DNA of 64,000 bases from positions 2,976,001 to 3,040,000 of the forward strand of contig NZ_AP025503.1 of the NCBI RefSeq assembly GCF_024347575.1. The letters run 5' to 3'. Within the stretch, counting starts at the first letter, position 1; each line of letters opens with the position of its first letter. This DNA comes from Vibrio pelagius. GTDB taxonomy: Bacteria; Pseudomonadota; Gammaproteobacteria; Enterobacterales; Vibrionaceae. Shown one piece after another: positions 22,061 through 43,054 of this stretch. A program made the position numbers and the translations under genes. The notes beneath the pieces were generated by a model. That model was not told the origin of the DNA, ran no database searches, and saw nothing but the letters and a program-made list of their open reading frames with translations.

Positions 22061-22537
22061 ATGACACACGATTTTCCTAAGCTTATCCAAGCAACATCTG
22101 ACGCGAGAAAACGAACTAAACTTCTTGCTATTTCGCATTTCATTGATGGGAAGACTCGTACTGAGATCTCCCAATACCTAAAAGTCAGCCGAGGCAGTGT
22201 GAATCGTTGGGTCAGTGCCTACCTAGAAAACGGACTCGATGGGTTGGTAGAAAAGCAGCATACAGGCAGACCTTCCCGCCTTTCTGAAGGACAACGCTCT
22301 CAACTGAAAAAATATATCAGTGACAATGCAATCAAACCTGATGGAGGAAGACTACAAGGCACTGATATTATTGAGTATATAAAACAAGAGTTTGACCTCG
22401 TTTATAGCCTATCTGGTGTATATAAATTATTGAGAAAGCTAAACTTAGTGTGGATTACTACTCGGTCTAAGCACCCTAAACAGTCACTTGAAGCACAAGA
22501 AGCTTTTAAAAAAATTCCTAATCGAAACGATCAATAA
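22061..22537 (+). CDS. IS630 transposase, N-terminal open frame (copy 1)
   Basis: 158 aa. Helix-turn-helix part of the transposase (RTEISQYLKVSRGSVNRWVS, about residues 35-54, plus a second HTH region). It ends after an A7 run at 22508-22514; the catalytic part continues in a different frame. It differs from copy 2 at one residue (Lys for Arg near residue 19). Confidence 0.8.
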   Translation: MTHDFPKLIQATSDARKRTKLLAISHFIDGKTRTEISQYLKVSRGSVNRWVSAYLENGLDGLVEKQHTGRPSRLSEGQRSQLKKYISDNAIKPDGGRLQGTDIIEYIKQEFDLVYSLSGVYKLLRKLNLVWITTRSKHPKQSLEAQEAFKKIPNRNDQ

Positions 22538-23227
22538 GATCCCTGGCCACATTCCATTAAATGACGTCCAAATTTGGTTTCAAGATGAAGCGAGATTTGG
22601 TCAACGGAATACAACGACAAGAATATGGGCTGAGAAGGGCACTCGCCCTTTAGCGATTCAGCAGCAACAGTTTGAGTCGGCGTATTTATTTGGTGCCGTA
22701 TGTATTAACACTGGTGAGACCGAAGCAATAGTTTCTCCGCTGAGCAACATGGAGGCCATGCAGAAACATTTAGCGCTCATTTCGTCAGCGACTCCTTGCG
22801 GCAAGCATGCTGTAATTATTATGGACCAAGCCAGTTGGCATCAAAGCTATCTTGCCGATGAGTTCAAGAATCTAATACCAATCACAGTAAATAAGTGGTC
22901 AAAAATAGCGCCGGGAAAAGGCTTAAGAACAAGGCAGAATTTTTTGGTAAGTAGTTATTCTACAATCAAAAATTCTAACGCAGTTATCAAGCGTTTTAAC
23001 AAGCTAGGATGATCAGTTATTTACTACGATTGGTATAACCATCATCCATATTCCCCCATACTCACCCGAACTCAACCCTATTGAACAAGTGTGTAGTTGG
23101 CTCCGACAGCATGAAATTGCCAATCGTTGCTTTAATAGCTACGAGGATATCGTAGACAAGCTCTGTAACGCTTGGAATCGGTTCTGTGAAGATAAGAATA
23201 GAGTCATTTCACTTTGTTTTAGGGACT
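22516..23227 (+). pseudogene. IS630 transposase catalytic part, interrupted (copy 1)
   Basis: The DDE domain starts normally (VQIWFQDEARFGQRN, HAVIIMDQASWHQ) but is cut at 22875 by the MITE, which ends the frame at 23012 with unrelated residues. The remaining third with the catalytic Glu resumes after 23038. Non-functional. The start given is the point where the second frame takes over, not a true start codon. Confidence 0.85.
22876..23035. mobile_element. 160-bp MITE inside IS copy 1
   Basis: Non-coding element with inverted ends TACCAATC(AC)AGTAAATAA and the near-perfect inverse of it (TTATTTACTACGATTGGTA). It is flanked by TAA (22873-22875, 23036-23038). The uninterrupted sister copy reads ...AATCTAACCATC..., giving exact borders. 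It shares the outer TACCAATC with the IS630 ends, so it could be mobilised by this transposase family. Confidence 0.9.
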
Positions 23228-23316
23228 GGGTTAATCTGACTTATTAATTAGTGCGATTGGTATAATACCAATCGCACTAATTTTGTGATCTAATATCAGC
23301 TTCAAAAGGAGCTGAT

Positions 23317-23793
23317 ATGACACACGATTTTCCTAAGCTTATCCAAGCAACATCTGACGCGAGAAAACGAACTAGACTTCTTGCTATTTCGCATTTCATT
23401 GATGGGAAGACTCGTACTGAGATATCCCAATACCTAAAAGTCAGCCGAGGCAGTGTGAATCGTTGGGTCAGTGCCTACCTAGAAAACGGACTCGATGGGT
23501 TGGTAGAAAAGCAGCATACAGGCAGACCTTCCCGCCTTTCTGAAGGACAACGCTCTCAACTAAAAAAATATATCAGTGACAATGCAATCAAACCTGATGG
23601 AGGAAGACTACAAGGCACTGATATTATTGAGTATATAAAACAAGAGTTTGACCTCGTTTATAGCCTATCTGGTGTATATAAATTATTGAGAAAGCTAAAC
23701 TTAGTGTGGATTACTACTCGGTCTAAGCACCCCAAACAGTCACTTGAAGCACAAGAAGCTTTTAAAAAAATTCCTAATCGAAACGATCAATAA
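23317..23793 (+). CDS. IS630 transposase, N-terminal frame (orfA, copy 2)
   Basis: 158 aa with the DNA-binding helix-turn-helix region (KTRTEISQYLKVSRGSVNRW) and a second HTH (GGRLQGTDIIEYIKQEF). A 50-bp overlap with the next frame contains TTTT followed by A7 (A's at 23764-23770). Moving forward by one base there joins FKK to FLIETINK and restores a normal IS630 transposase of about 340 aa. Either programmed slippage or a fixed mutation shared by both copies. Confidence 0.8.
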   Translation: MTHDFPKLIQATSDARKRTRLLAISHFIDGKTRTEISQYLKVSRGSVNRWVSAYLENGLDGLVEKQHTGRPSRLSEGQRSQLKKYISDNAIKPDGGRLQGTDIIEYIKQEFDLVYSLSGVYKLLRKLNLVWITTRSKHPKQSLEAQEAFKKIPNRNDQ

Positions 23794-24340
23794 GATCCCT
23801 GGCCACATTCCATTAAATGACGTCCAAATTTGGTTTCAAGATGAAGCGAGATTTGGTCAACGGAATACAACGACAAGAATATGGGCTGAGAAGGGCACTC
23901 GCCCTTTAGCGATTCAGCAGCAACAGTTTGAGTCGGCGTATTTATTTGGTGCCGTATGTATTAACACTGGTGAGACCGAAGCAATAGTTTCTCCGCTGAG
24001 CAACATGGAGGCCATGCAGAAACATTTAGCGCTCATTTCGTCAGCGACTCCTTGCGGCAAGCATGCTGTAATTATTATGGACCAAGCCAGTTGGCATCAA
24101 AGCTATCTTGCCGATGAGTTCAAGAATCTAACCATCATCCATATTCCTCCATACTCACCCGAACTCAACCCTATTGAACAAGTGTGGAGTTGGCTCCGAC
24201 AGCATGAAATTGCCAATCGTTGCTTTAATAGCTACGAGGATATCGTAGACAAGCTCTGTAACGCTTGGAATCGGTTCTGTGAAGATAAGAATAGAGTCAT
24301 TTCACTTTGTTTTAGGGACTGGGTTAATCTGACTTATTAA
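23744..24340 (+). CDS. IS630 transposase, catalytic frame (orfB, copy 2)
   Basis: 198 aa with the full DDE triad: Asp in VQIWFQDEARFG, Asp in VIIMDQASWHQS, and Glu in LNPIEQVWSWLRQ. Probably made as a fusion with the upstream frame via the A7 run; the ATG here has no evident ribosome site, so independent translation is doubtful. Intact, unlike the copy 1 version. Confidence 0.8.
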   Translation: MKHKKLLKKFLIETINKIPGHIPLNDVQIWFQDEARFGQRNTTTRIWAEKGTRPLAIQQQQFESAYLFGAVCINTGETEAIVSPLSNMEAMQKHLALISSATPCGKHAVIIMDQASWHQSYLADEFKNLTIIHIPPYSPELNPIEQVWSWLRQHEIANRCFNSYEDIVDKLCNAWNRFCEDKNRVISLCFRDWVNLTY

Positions 24341-24358
24341 TTAGTGCGATTGGTATAA

Positions 24359-24430
24359 GTGGCGTAGTGGCCGGGGTTGCGGGCAACCGGGACTCTTTCG
24401 ACCGAAGGGCGAATACAGTTATTCAAACGT
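24359..24430 (-). repeat. tRNA-Asp-like tail remnant
   Basis: The first 18 bases, plus the TAA before them (24356 onward), match the 3' end of the neighbouring tRNA-Asp gene region (24466 onward) at 18 of 21 positions. The rest (GGACTCTTTCGACCGAAGG..) resembles 21920-21960 on the other side of the IS pair. This is probably a decayed tail repeat of the rrn operon. Confidence 0.5.
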
Positions 24431-24460
24431 AAAAAAGCCCAAGCAGTTATGCTTGGGCTT
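24431..24460 (-). terminator. rrn operon 1 terminator
   Basis: On the minus strand AAGCCCAAGC-ATAACT-GCTTGGGCTTTTTT, 9 bp beyond the tRNA-Asp CCA end. Strong intrinsic terminator. Confidence 0.9.
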
Positions 24461-24468
24461 AATATAAG

Positions 24469-24545
24469 TGGCGGAGTGGACGGGACTCGAACCCGCGACC
24501 CCCGGCGTGACAGGCCGGTATTCTAACCAACTGAACTACCACTCC
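24469..24545 (-). tRNA. tRNA-Asp (GTC)
   Basis: A 77-nt cloverleaf with encoded CCA. Acceptor GGAGTGG/CCACTCC; anticodon loop CTGTCAC reads GTC; T arm GTTCGAGTC. Distal gene of the rrn operon, after 5S. Confidence 0.95.
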
Positions 24546-24618
24546 GCAGTGGTAAACACGTCTTTAGACGTGGTTCCAACTATTTGTCTTCACTTTTTAA
24601 AAGTGAAAATAAATTTGG

Positions 24619-24737
24619 AGCCTGGCGATGTCCTACTCTCACATGGGGAAGCCCCACACTACCATCGGCGCTATTGCGTTTCACTTCTGAGTTCGGCATG
24701 GAATCAGGTGGGTCCACAACGCTATGGTCGCCAAGCA
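24619..24737 (-). rRNA. rrf: 5S ribosomal RNA (rrn 1)
   Basis: About 119 nt, 5' TGCTTGGCGACCATAGCG to 3' ATCGCCAGGCT. Identical to the two other 5S copies in the window over the mature part. Ends are approximate to 1-2 nt. Confidence 0.95.
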
Positions 24738-24854
24738 AATTCTTTCTTCTCTGATTTTCTTTCAGAAAAGTAATCTGGAAAGCTGTTTCTTGTTCTCTTC
24801 AAACTCATTCAAGCGTTTGTATCTTTGAGTCCATCAAAACCCCTTGGGTGTTGT

Positions 24855-27745
<2,891 letters not shown>

Positions 27746-28149
27746 ATACAACCCGAAGAAGTTTCGAGTTGATGACTTATTTGCTTTCACTTTTCAAAAG
27801 TGAAGACAAAACAGCAACCAAGGTTTTTGGTTGTAATAAGAAGGGTTAATTCTTATTACGTGTTTGCCGGACTCAATGGTGAATCAATGTAAACATTGAT
27901 TCGAATACAAGACACTTGAATGTGTTTGTGTTGTGTTTACTGTTCTTAATAAATAAGAGCAGATAAACATTGAGAACTTTTAATTTGATTTAAATAACTG
28001 TGTTATTTAAATCAGTCAGCTTTCCAAATTGTTAAAGAGCATGAGACTTCGTTAGAAGTTCATTTTCTAAAGACTCTCACAGTCGAAAAATCCAACCAGC
28101 AACCTAAATTGTGGTTTGGAGTTTTGAACTTCCAAGAATATTTAGAGAA
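27746..28149 (-). other. 23S-side spacer of rrn 1
   Basis: No gene. Contains the antitermination boxA CTCTTTAACAATTT (minus strand, 28026-28041), a 12-bp perfect stem GATTTAAATAAC with a TGT loop (27987-28013), and a small TTCACTTTT/AAAAGTGAA palindrome (27785-27805). These are processing and antitermination signals by position. Confidence 0.7.
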
Positions 28150-28225
28150 TGGTGGGCGATACCGGGCTCGAACCAGTGACCCCCTGCTTGTAAGGCAGGT
28201 GCTCTCCCAACTGAGCTAATCGCCC
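28150..28225 (-). tRNA. tRNA-Val (TAC)
   Basis: A 76-nt cloverleaf with CCA. Acceptor GGGCGAT; anticodon loop CTTACAA reads TAC. In the rrn 1 spacer. Confidence 0.95.
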
Positions 28226-28292
28226 ACGATAGTTTCCTCTTGCTTTCACTTTTTAAGAAAAGTGAAACAAAAGCCATTCTTCGCGGAAAGAA

Positions 28293-28368
28293 TGGTGGGT
28301 CGTGCAGGATTCGAACCTGCGACCAATTGATTAAAAGTCAACTGCTCTACCAACTGAGCTAACGACCC
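28293..28368 (-). tRNA. tRNA-Lys (TTT)
   Basis: A 76-nt cloverleaf with CCA. Acceptor GGGTCGT; anticodon loop CTTTTAA reads TTT. In the rrn 1 spacer. Confidence 0.95.
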
Positions 28369-28370
28369 AA

Positions 28371-28446
28371 TGGTATCCCGTAGGGGAGTCGAACCCCTGT
28401 TACCGCCGTGAAAGGGCGGTGTCCTAGGCCTCTAGACGAACGGGAC
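28371..28446 (-). tRNA. tRNA-Glu (TTC)
   Basis: A 76-nt cloverleaf with CCA. Acceptor GTCCCGT; anticodon loop CTTTCAC reads TTC. First tRNA after 16S in rrn 1, only 2 bp from tRNA-Lys. Confidence 0.95.
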
Positions 28447-28569
28447 ACTAAGTTTGCTTCCACTTTAAAAAGCAGAACCAAATTGCTTGAAGATATTGGG
28501 ATATCTTCGTCTCTTTTACTTTCTAAACCGTATCAATCTGTGTGGACACTTATCGTGAATATCTTCGTA

Positions 28570-30121
<1,552 letters not shown>

Positions 30122-30505
30122 AAGATTTTGTTGACTCAATGAATACTGATTCTATCTAACGATAGTGAATTGACTGTGCTCTTATTGGTTTTCACTTTAA
30201 AAAGTGAAATCAAACAGCTCAATGCTGTACCAATTCGAATTGGTCACTCAGTTCATTGAAATCATTTTGATACTGAAGTATCTGTTGCCTTTGCTTATAA
30301 AAGCGAAAACAAACTTAGTTGATATTCATCAACGAGTGCCCACACAGATTGATAGGTTTAAATTGTTAAAGAGCTTTGCTATCAACGCTTTAGCGTTGAA
30401 GCGGATGCGTATAATACGCGATTGACTCTGTAAGTCAACATAAAACTCTAAAAAGATTAGAACTTTATGGTAACTTGCTTAGATACTAAGCAAAGTCGAA
30501 ATTAA
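30122..30505 (-). other. rrn 2 - rrn 1 inter-operon region and rrn 1 leader
   Basis: 384 bp with no gene. From upstream: a TTGCTTAG/CTAAGCAA stem without T-tract directly after the rrn 2 5S, the rrn 1 promoter (30411-30438), a leader hairpin (AACGCT-AA-AGCGTT), boxA (30360-30374), TGTGTGGGCAC, and processing-stem sequence. There is no clear terminator between the two operons. Confidence 0.7.
30411..30438 (-). promoter_or_regulatory. rrn 1 promoter
   Basis: On the minus strand -35 TTGACT (30433-30438), 16-bp spacer, -10 TATTAT (30411-30416), with AT-rich sequence upstream (TCTTTTTAGAGTTTTATG) that could be an UP element. The -35 is half of a TTGACT-N5-AGTCAA dyad. Confidence 0.8.
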
Positions 30506-30624
30506 AGCCTGGCGATGTCCTACTCTCACATGGGGAAGCCCCACACTACCATCGGCGCTATTGCGTTTCACTTCTGAGTTCGGCATGGAATCAGGTGGGT
30601 CCACAACGCTATGGTCGCCAAGCA
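30506..30624 (-). rRNA. rrf: 5S ribosomal RNA (rrn 2)
   Basis: About 119 nt, same sequence as the other copies. Last gene of rrn 2; no tRNA follows. Confidence 0.95.
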
Positions 30625-30740
30625 AATTCTTTCTTCTCTGATTTTCTTTCAGAAAAGTAATCTGGAAAGCTGTTTCTTGTTCTCTCAAACTCATTCAAGC
30701 GTTTGTATCTTTGAGTCCATCAAAACCCCTTGGGTGTTGT

Positions 30741-33631
<2,891 letters not shown>

Positions 33632-33965
33632 ATACAACCCGAAGAGGTTTCGAGTTGATGACTGTTTGCTTTCACTTTTCAAAGTGAAGACAAAATAGCA
33701 ACCAAGGTTTTTGGTTGTAACAAGAAGGGTTAGTTCTTATTACGTGTTTGCCGGACTCAATGGTGAATCAATGTAAACATTGATTCGAATACAAGACACT
33801 TGAATGTGTTTGTGTTGTGTTTATCTAATAAAAGATAAACATTGAGAACTTTTAATTTGATTTAAATAACTTTGTTATTTAAATCAGTCAGCTTTCCAAA
33901 TTGTTAAAGAGCAGATTTCTTAATGAAACCATGTTTAAAAGCACTATCGCTAATGCGCTTAAAGA
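33632..33965 (-). other. 23S-side spacer of rrn 2
   Basis: No gene. boxA at 33898-33913, the GATTTAAATAAC stem with a TTT loop (33859-33885), and a small TTCACTTT palindrome (33670-33688). Compared with rrn 1 and 3 it lacks the CTGTTCTTAATAAATAAGAG block. Confidence 0.65.
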
Positions 33966-34041
33966 TGGTGGAGCTAAGCAGGATCGAACTGCTGACCTCC
34001 TGCGTGCAAGGCAGGCGCTCTCCCAGCTGAGCTATAGCCCC
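33966..34041 (-). tRNA. tRNA-Ala (TGC)
   Basis: A 76-nt cloverleaf with CCA. Acceptor GGGGCTA; anticodon loop CTTGCAC reads TGC. Second tRNA of the rrn 2 spacer. Confidence 0.95.
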
Positions 34042-34081
34042 AACGAAATCGATATTGACCGCTATCTCTGGGAAAAGATAG

Positions 34082-34158
34082 TGGTGGGTCTGAGTGGACT
34101 TGAACCACCGACCTCCCGCTTATCAGGCGAGCGCTCTAACCAGCTGAGCTACAGACCC
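34082..34158 (-). tRNA. tRNA-Ile (GAT)
   Basis: A 77-nt cloverleaf with CCA. Acceptor GGGTCTG; anticodon loop CTGATAA reads GAT. First tRNA after the rrn 2 16S. Confidence 0.95.
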
Positions 34159-34224
34159 AATATCGTCTCTTAACTTTCTAAACCGTATCAATCTGTGTGG
34201 ACACTTATCGTGAATATCTTCGTA

Positions 34225-35776
<1,552 letters not shown>

Positions 35777-36120
35777 AAGATTTTGTTGACTCAATGAATA
35801 CTGATTCTATCTAACGATAGTGAATTGACTGTGCTAAGACCGAAGTCTTAATTGGTCACTCAGTTCATTGAAATCATTTTGATTCCTAAGAATCAATTTT
35901 TGATATTCATCAACGAGTGCCCACACAGATTGATAGGTTTAAATTGTTAAAGAGCTTTGCTATCAACGCTTTAGCGCTGAAGCGGATGCGTATAATACGC
36001 GATTGACTCTGTAAGTCAACATAAAACTCTAAAAAAGATTAGAACTTTATGGTGACTTGCTTAGTGACTAAGCAAAGTCGAACCTTTTGTCTTCACTTTT
36101 GAAAAGTGAAAATAAATAGG
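35777..36120 (-). other. rrn 3 - rrn 2 inter-operon region and rrn 2 leader
   Basis: 344 bp, no gene. Layout as upstream of rrn 1: stem after 5S, promoter (35992-36019), leader hairpin, boxA (35941-35955). The block near 16S carries a short AAGACCGAAGTCTT stem where rrn 1 and rrn 3 have a longer TTTCACTTTAAAAAGTGAAA-containing block. Confidence 0.7.
35992..36019 (-). promoter_or_regulatory. rrn 2 promoter
   Basis: -35 TTGACT (36014-36019), 16-bp spacer, -10 TATTAT (35992-35997) on the minus strand; same as rrn 1. Confidence 0.8.
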
Positions 36121-36239
36121 AGCCTGGCGATGTCCTACTCTCACATGGGGAAGCCCCACACTACCATCGGCGCTATTGCGTTTCACTTCTGAGTTCGGCA
36201 TGGAATCAGGTGGGTCCACAACGCTATGGTCGCCAAGCA
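36121..36239 (-). rRNA. rrf: 5S ribosomal RNA (rrn 3)
   Basis: About 119 nt, same sequence as the other copies. Confidence 0.95.
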
Positions 36240-36355
36240 AATTCTTTCTTCTCTGATTTTCTTTCAGAAAAGTAATCTGGAAAGCTGTTTCTTGTTCTCT
36301 CAAACTCATTCAAGCGTTTGTATCTTTGAGTCCATCAAAACCCCTTGGGTGTTGT

Positions 36356-39246
<2,891 letters not shown>

Positions 39247-39608
39247 ATACAACCCGAAGAGGTTTCGAGTTGATGACTGTTTGCTTTCACTTTTCAAAGT
39301 GAAGACAAAATAGCAACCAAGGTTTTTGGTTGTAACAAGAAGGGTTAGTTCTTATTACGTGTTTGCCGGACTCAATGGTGAATCAATGTAAACATTGATT
39401 CGAATACAAGACACTTGAATGTGTTTGTGTTGTGTTTACTGTTCTTAATAAATAAGAGCAGATAAACATTGAGAACTTTTAATTTGATTTAAATAACTCT
39501 GTTATTTAAATCAGTCAGCTTTCCAAATTGTTAAAGAGCAATAATAGCTCGAAGCTTACGCTTCAAAACCATCAATCTGTGTGGACACTTATCGTGAATA
39601 TCTTCGTA
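39247..39608 (-). other. 16S-23S spacer of rrn 3 without tRNA
   Basis: 362 bp with no tRNA gene. boxA (39525-39540), GATTTAAATAAC stem with a TCT loop (39486-39512), small palindrome (39285-39303). The tRNA segment of the other spacers is replaced by a 40-bp stretch with a CGAAGC-TTAC-GCTTC-type stem. Confidence 0.75.
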
Positions 39609-41160
<1,552 letters not shown>

Positions 41161-41779
41161 AAGATTTTGTCGACTCAATGAATACTGATTCTATCTAACG
41201 ATAGTGAATTGACTGTGCTCTTATTGGTTTTCACTTTAAAAAGTGAAATCAAACAGCTCAAGGCTGTACCAATTCGAATTGGTCACTCAGTTCATTGAAA
41301 TCATTTTGATTCCGAAGAATCTGTTTGCCTTTGCTTATAAAAGCGAAAACAAACTTAGTGATATTCATCAACGAGTGCCCACACAGATTGATAGGTTCTA
41401 ATTTTTAAAGAGCTTCTAGCGTTTTGTGATTTATATCTCAATCGCTAGGGGTGCGTACTATACTCGCACTGTTTTGAGAGTCAAGGGTTATTTTCAAACT
41501 CTTTTTTCTCTACCGATTTCAGTGTGTGACTTTCGTCTCACTCCGTGTCGGTGAGGCGGCATTATAGAGAGATTCGAATGGAGCGCAAGGGCTTTTTTAA
41601 ATAAAAATTTCGTTCGACTAAAAAGCCATCAAAAGCGCTTGTTTTGAATAAAAACTAAACATTTGAGACGCATCACAGCAATACATTGGAAAAATACAAA
41701 CCATGAACGTAAGATTCATGTGTCTATTTTGTTAATAGTAGATGCGTCTATTTCGTTTATTAATATGTAGTAATCCGAT
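41161..41779. other. rrn 3 leader, promoter and gap to the RRM gene
   Basis: No gene. 41161-41456 is the rrn 3 leader, with a boxA variant at 41401-41414 reading CTCTTTAAAAATTA instead of CTCTTTAACAATTT. Beyond the promoter (41457-41484) is AT-rich sequence. Close to 41720-41770 lie two similar TCTATTT(T/C)GTT stretches ahead of the RRM gene. Confidence 0.65.
41457..41484 (-). promoter_or_regulatory. rrn 3 promoter
   Basis: -35 TTGACT (41479-41484), 16-bp spacer, -10 TATAGT (41457-41462) on the minus strand, then ACGCACCCC. Unlike rrn 1 and 2 it lacks the TTGACT/AGTCAA dyad. Confidence 0.8.
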
Positions 41780-42232
41780 ATGAATTCAAAAAAATCGATG
41801 TTGTTAATTGTCGCACTGGCTGTATTAGGCGGCATTGTGTTTTCACAGGTTGATATATCGCCTGCAATTACTTTCGTTCTCGGTGTCTTGGCTTCAGCTT
41901 TTATTCTTAACCTTTCAGGCTCAGACACAAAATCAGATTCAGAACCTAAAGCTTCAACTCAAACCCTATACGTGGGTAACCTTCCATATAAAGCCAACGA
42001 ATCACATGTTCGCGAACTTTTCTCTGAACACGGTGAAGTATTTGCCGTAAGACTAATGAAAGATAAGCGTACTGGTAAAAGAAGAGGATTTGGTTTCGTG
42101 GTGATGGCTAGCAACGATGTCAATAACGCCATTGCTAGCTTAAATGATAAAGACTATATGCAGCGTACCTTGAAGGTACGTATCGCAAATGACCCTAAGC
42201 ATCCTGAAGCGGACGGATCTGAACAGGCATAA
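41780..42232 (+). CDS. Membrane-anchored RRM RNA-binding protein
   Basis: 150 aa. Two N-terminal hydrophobic segments (about residues 6-24 and 29-46) are followed by a short acidic linker and one RNA recognition motif (about 62-140). Both RNP signatures are present: LYVGNL (RNP2) and [10 protein letters not shown] (RNP1). Bacterial RRM proteins are usually soluble, so the predicted anchor is noteworthy. No RNA target is known from sequence. It reads away from rrn 3 and its last 38 bp overlap the convergent end of murI. Confidence 0.85.
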   Translation: MNSKKSMLLIVALAVLGGIVFSQVDISPAITFVLGVLASAFILNLSGSDTKSDSEPKASTQTLYVGNLPYKANESHVRELFSEHGEVFAVRLMKDKRTGKRRGFGFVVMASNDVNNAIASLNDKDYMQRTLKVRIANDPKHPEADGSEQA

Positions 42233-42995
42233 AACCCATTTCTTTTAATGTTCTATTGAGTGCACCTTCTTTTCTTAGGGGTGCACTACAATATACCTCT
42301 CTTATTCCCACTACTTTATCTTCACTTTCGACTGCTAATAGGCTTTGGACACGTTTGGCAATCGCATTGCCCGAGTCCACTAACATAACATCCTCTCCCA
42401 TTACGCTCTGGATCTCTTCTTTTATTAATGGGAAATGCGTACACCCTAATACAGCGACATCCACAAGATTCATCATTGGACTGAGAATCTGAGCCAACTC
42501 CTCGAGGTTAACGAGCTCCCCACGTAATTTCTCTTCTGCCATGTCCACCAGCTTTGTCGAACCCAATAGTTCAACGTGCTTATCACTAGAAAAGCTTTTG
42601 ATCAGATCATGAGTATATTGACGAGTAATCGTTGCTGGCGTGGCAATCAGACCAACCGCTTTGTTTGCCATAAGAGATGCAGGCTTGATCGCCGGAACGA
42701 CACCAACGATTGGAATCGTATTATTGGCACGCAAGGTTGGAAGAACAATGGTACTTGCGGTATTACACGCAATCACCACTATATCGATAGCGTGGCTTTT
42801 GATAAAGCTAGCGACAATTTGCTCAACTCGATCTATCAGAACCTGTTGTTCCAATTCACCATAGGGATAGGCTTCATTATCGAAAGCATAGATATAGTTA
42901 TGGTTCGGCAGTAGCTTGTTTATCTCTTTATAGACAGATAAACCTCCGACGCCCGAATCAAATACCAGTATGTTTTTTTGTTGCTCGCCCAACAC
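42195..42995 (-). CDS. murI: Glutamate racemase
   Basis: Converts L- to D-glutamate for peptidoglycan. 266 aa. Both catalytic cysteines sit in family motifs: VIACNTAST (about residue 76) and LGCTHFPLI (about 186); substrate loop [10 protein letters not shown] at the N-terminus. A GTG start at 42995 with AGG seven bases upstream is preferred; an out-of-frame ATG lies at 43000. Its 3' end overlaps the convergent RRM gene. Confidence 0.95.
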   Translation of the reverse strand: MLGEQQKNILVFDSGVGGLSVYKEINKLLPNHNYIYAFDNEAYPYGELEQQVLIDRVEQIVASFIKSHAIDIVVIACNTASTIVLPTLRANNTIPIVGVVPAIKPASLMANKAVGLIATPATITRQYTHDLIKSFSSDKHVELLGSTKLVDMAEEKLRGELVNLEELAQILSPMMNLVDVAVLGCTHFPLIKEEIQSVMGEDVMLVDSGNAIAKRVQSLLAVESEDKVVGIREVYCSAPLRKEGALNRTLKEMGFMPVQIRPLQDA

Positions 42996-43054
42996 TGCAT
43001 CTACCTATAAATAAGTTCGCAGCAATCATACCTCTTCACTTATTATTCGCCAAC

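Larger units (their letters stand above)
22010..23262 (+). mobile_element. IS630-family insertion sequence, copy 1 (broken by a MITE)
   Basis: Ends are TACCAATCGCACTAATT and its exact inverse. The element is flanked by TAA on both sides (22007-22009 and 23263-23265). Without the inserted 160-bp MITE plus 3-bp duplication it would be 1090 bp, exactly the length of copy 2. Several point changes set it apart from copy 2, including a Trp-to-Cys change in the motif around the catalytic Glu (gtgtggagt becomes gtgtgtagt). Confidence 0.9.
23266..24355 (+). mobile_element. IS630-family insertion sequence, copy 2 (structurally complete)
   Basis: 1090 bp with perfect TACCAATCGCACTAATT inverted ends. 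It abuts copy 1 with only a TAA between them and is followed by another TAA (24356-24358). The gene inside is split into two overlapping frames. Sits just outside the rrn terminator. Confidence 0.92.

Noticed and set aside
22488..23012. A distinct 174-aa gene in IS copy 1
   Set aside because: It is the transposase catalytic part read into the MITE; its C-terminal residues are MITE sequence.
24468..24773. A 101-codon frame over tRNA-Asp and 5S
   Set aside because: Entirely explained by the antisense of tRNA-Asp and 5S rRNA.
33901..34173. A 90-codon frame across the rrn 2 spacer
   Set aside because: It covers tRNA-Ala and tRNA-Ile on the opposite strand; the peptide is tRNA sequence read as protein.
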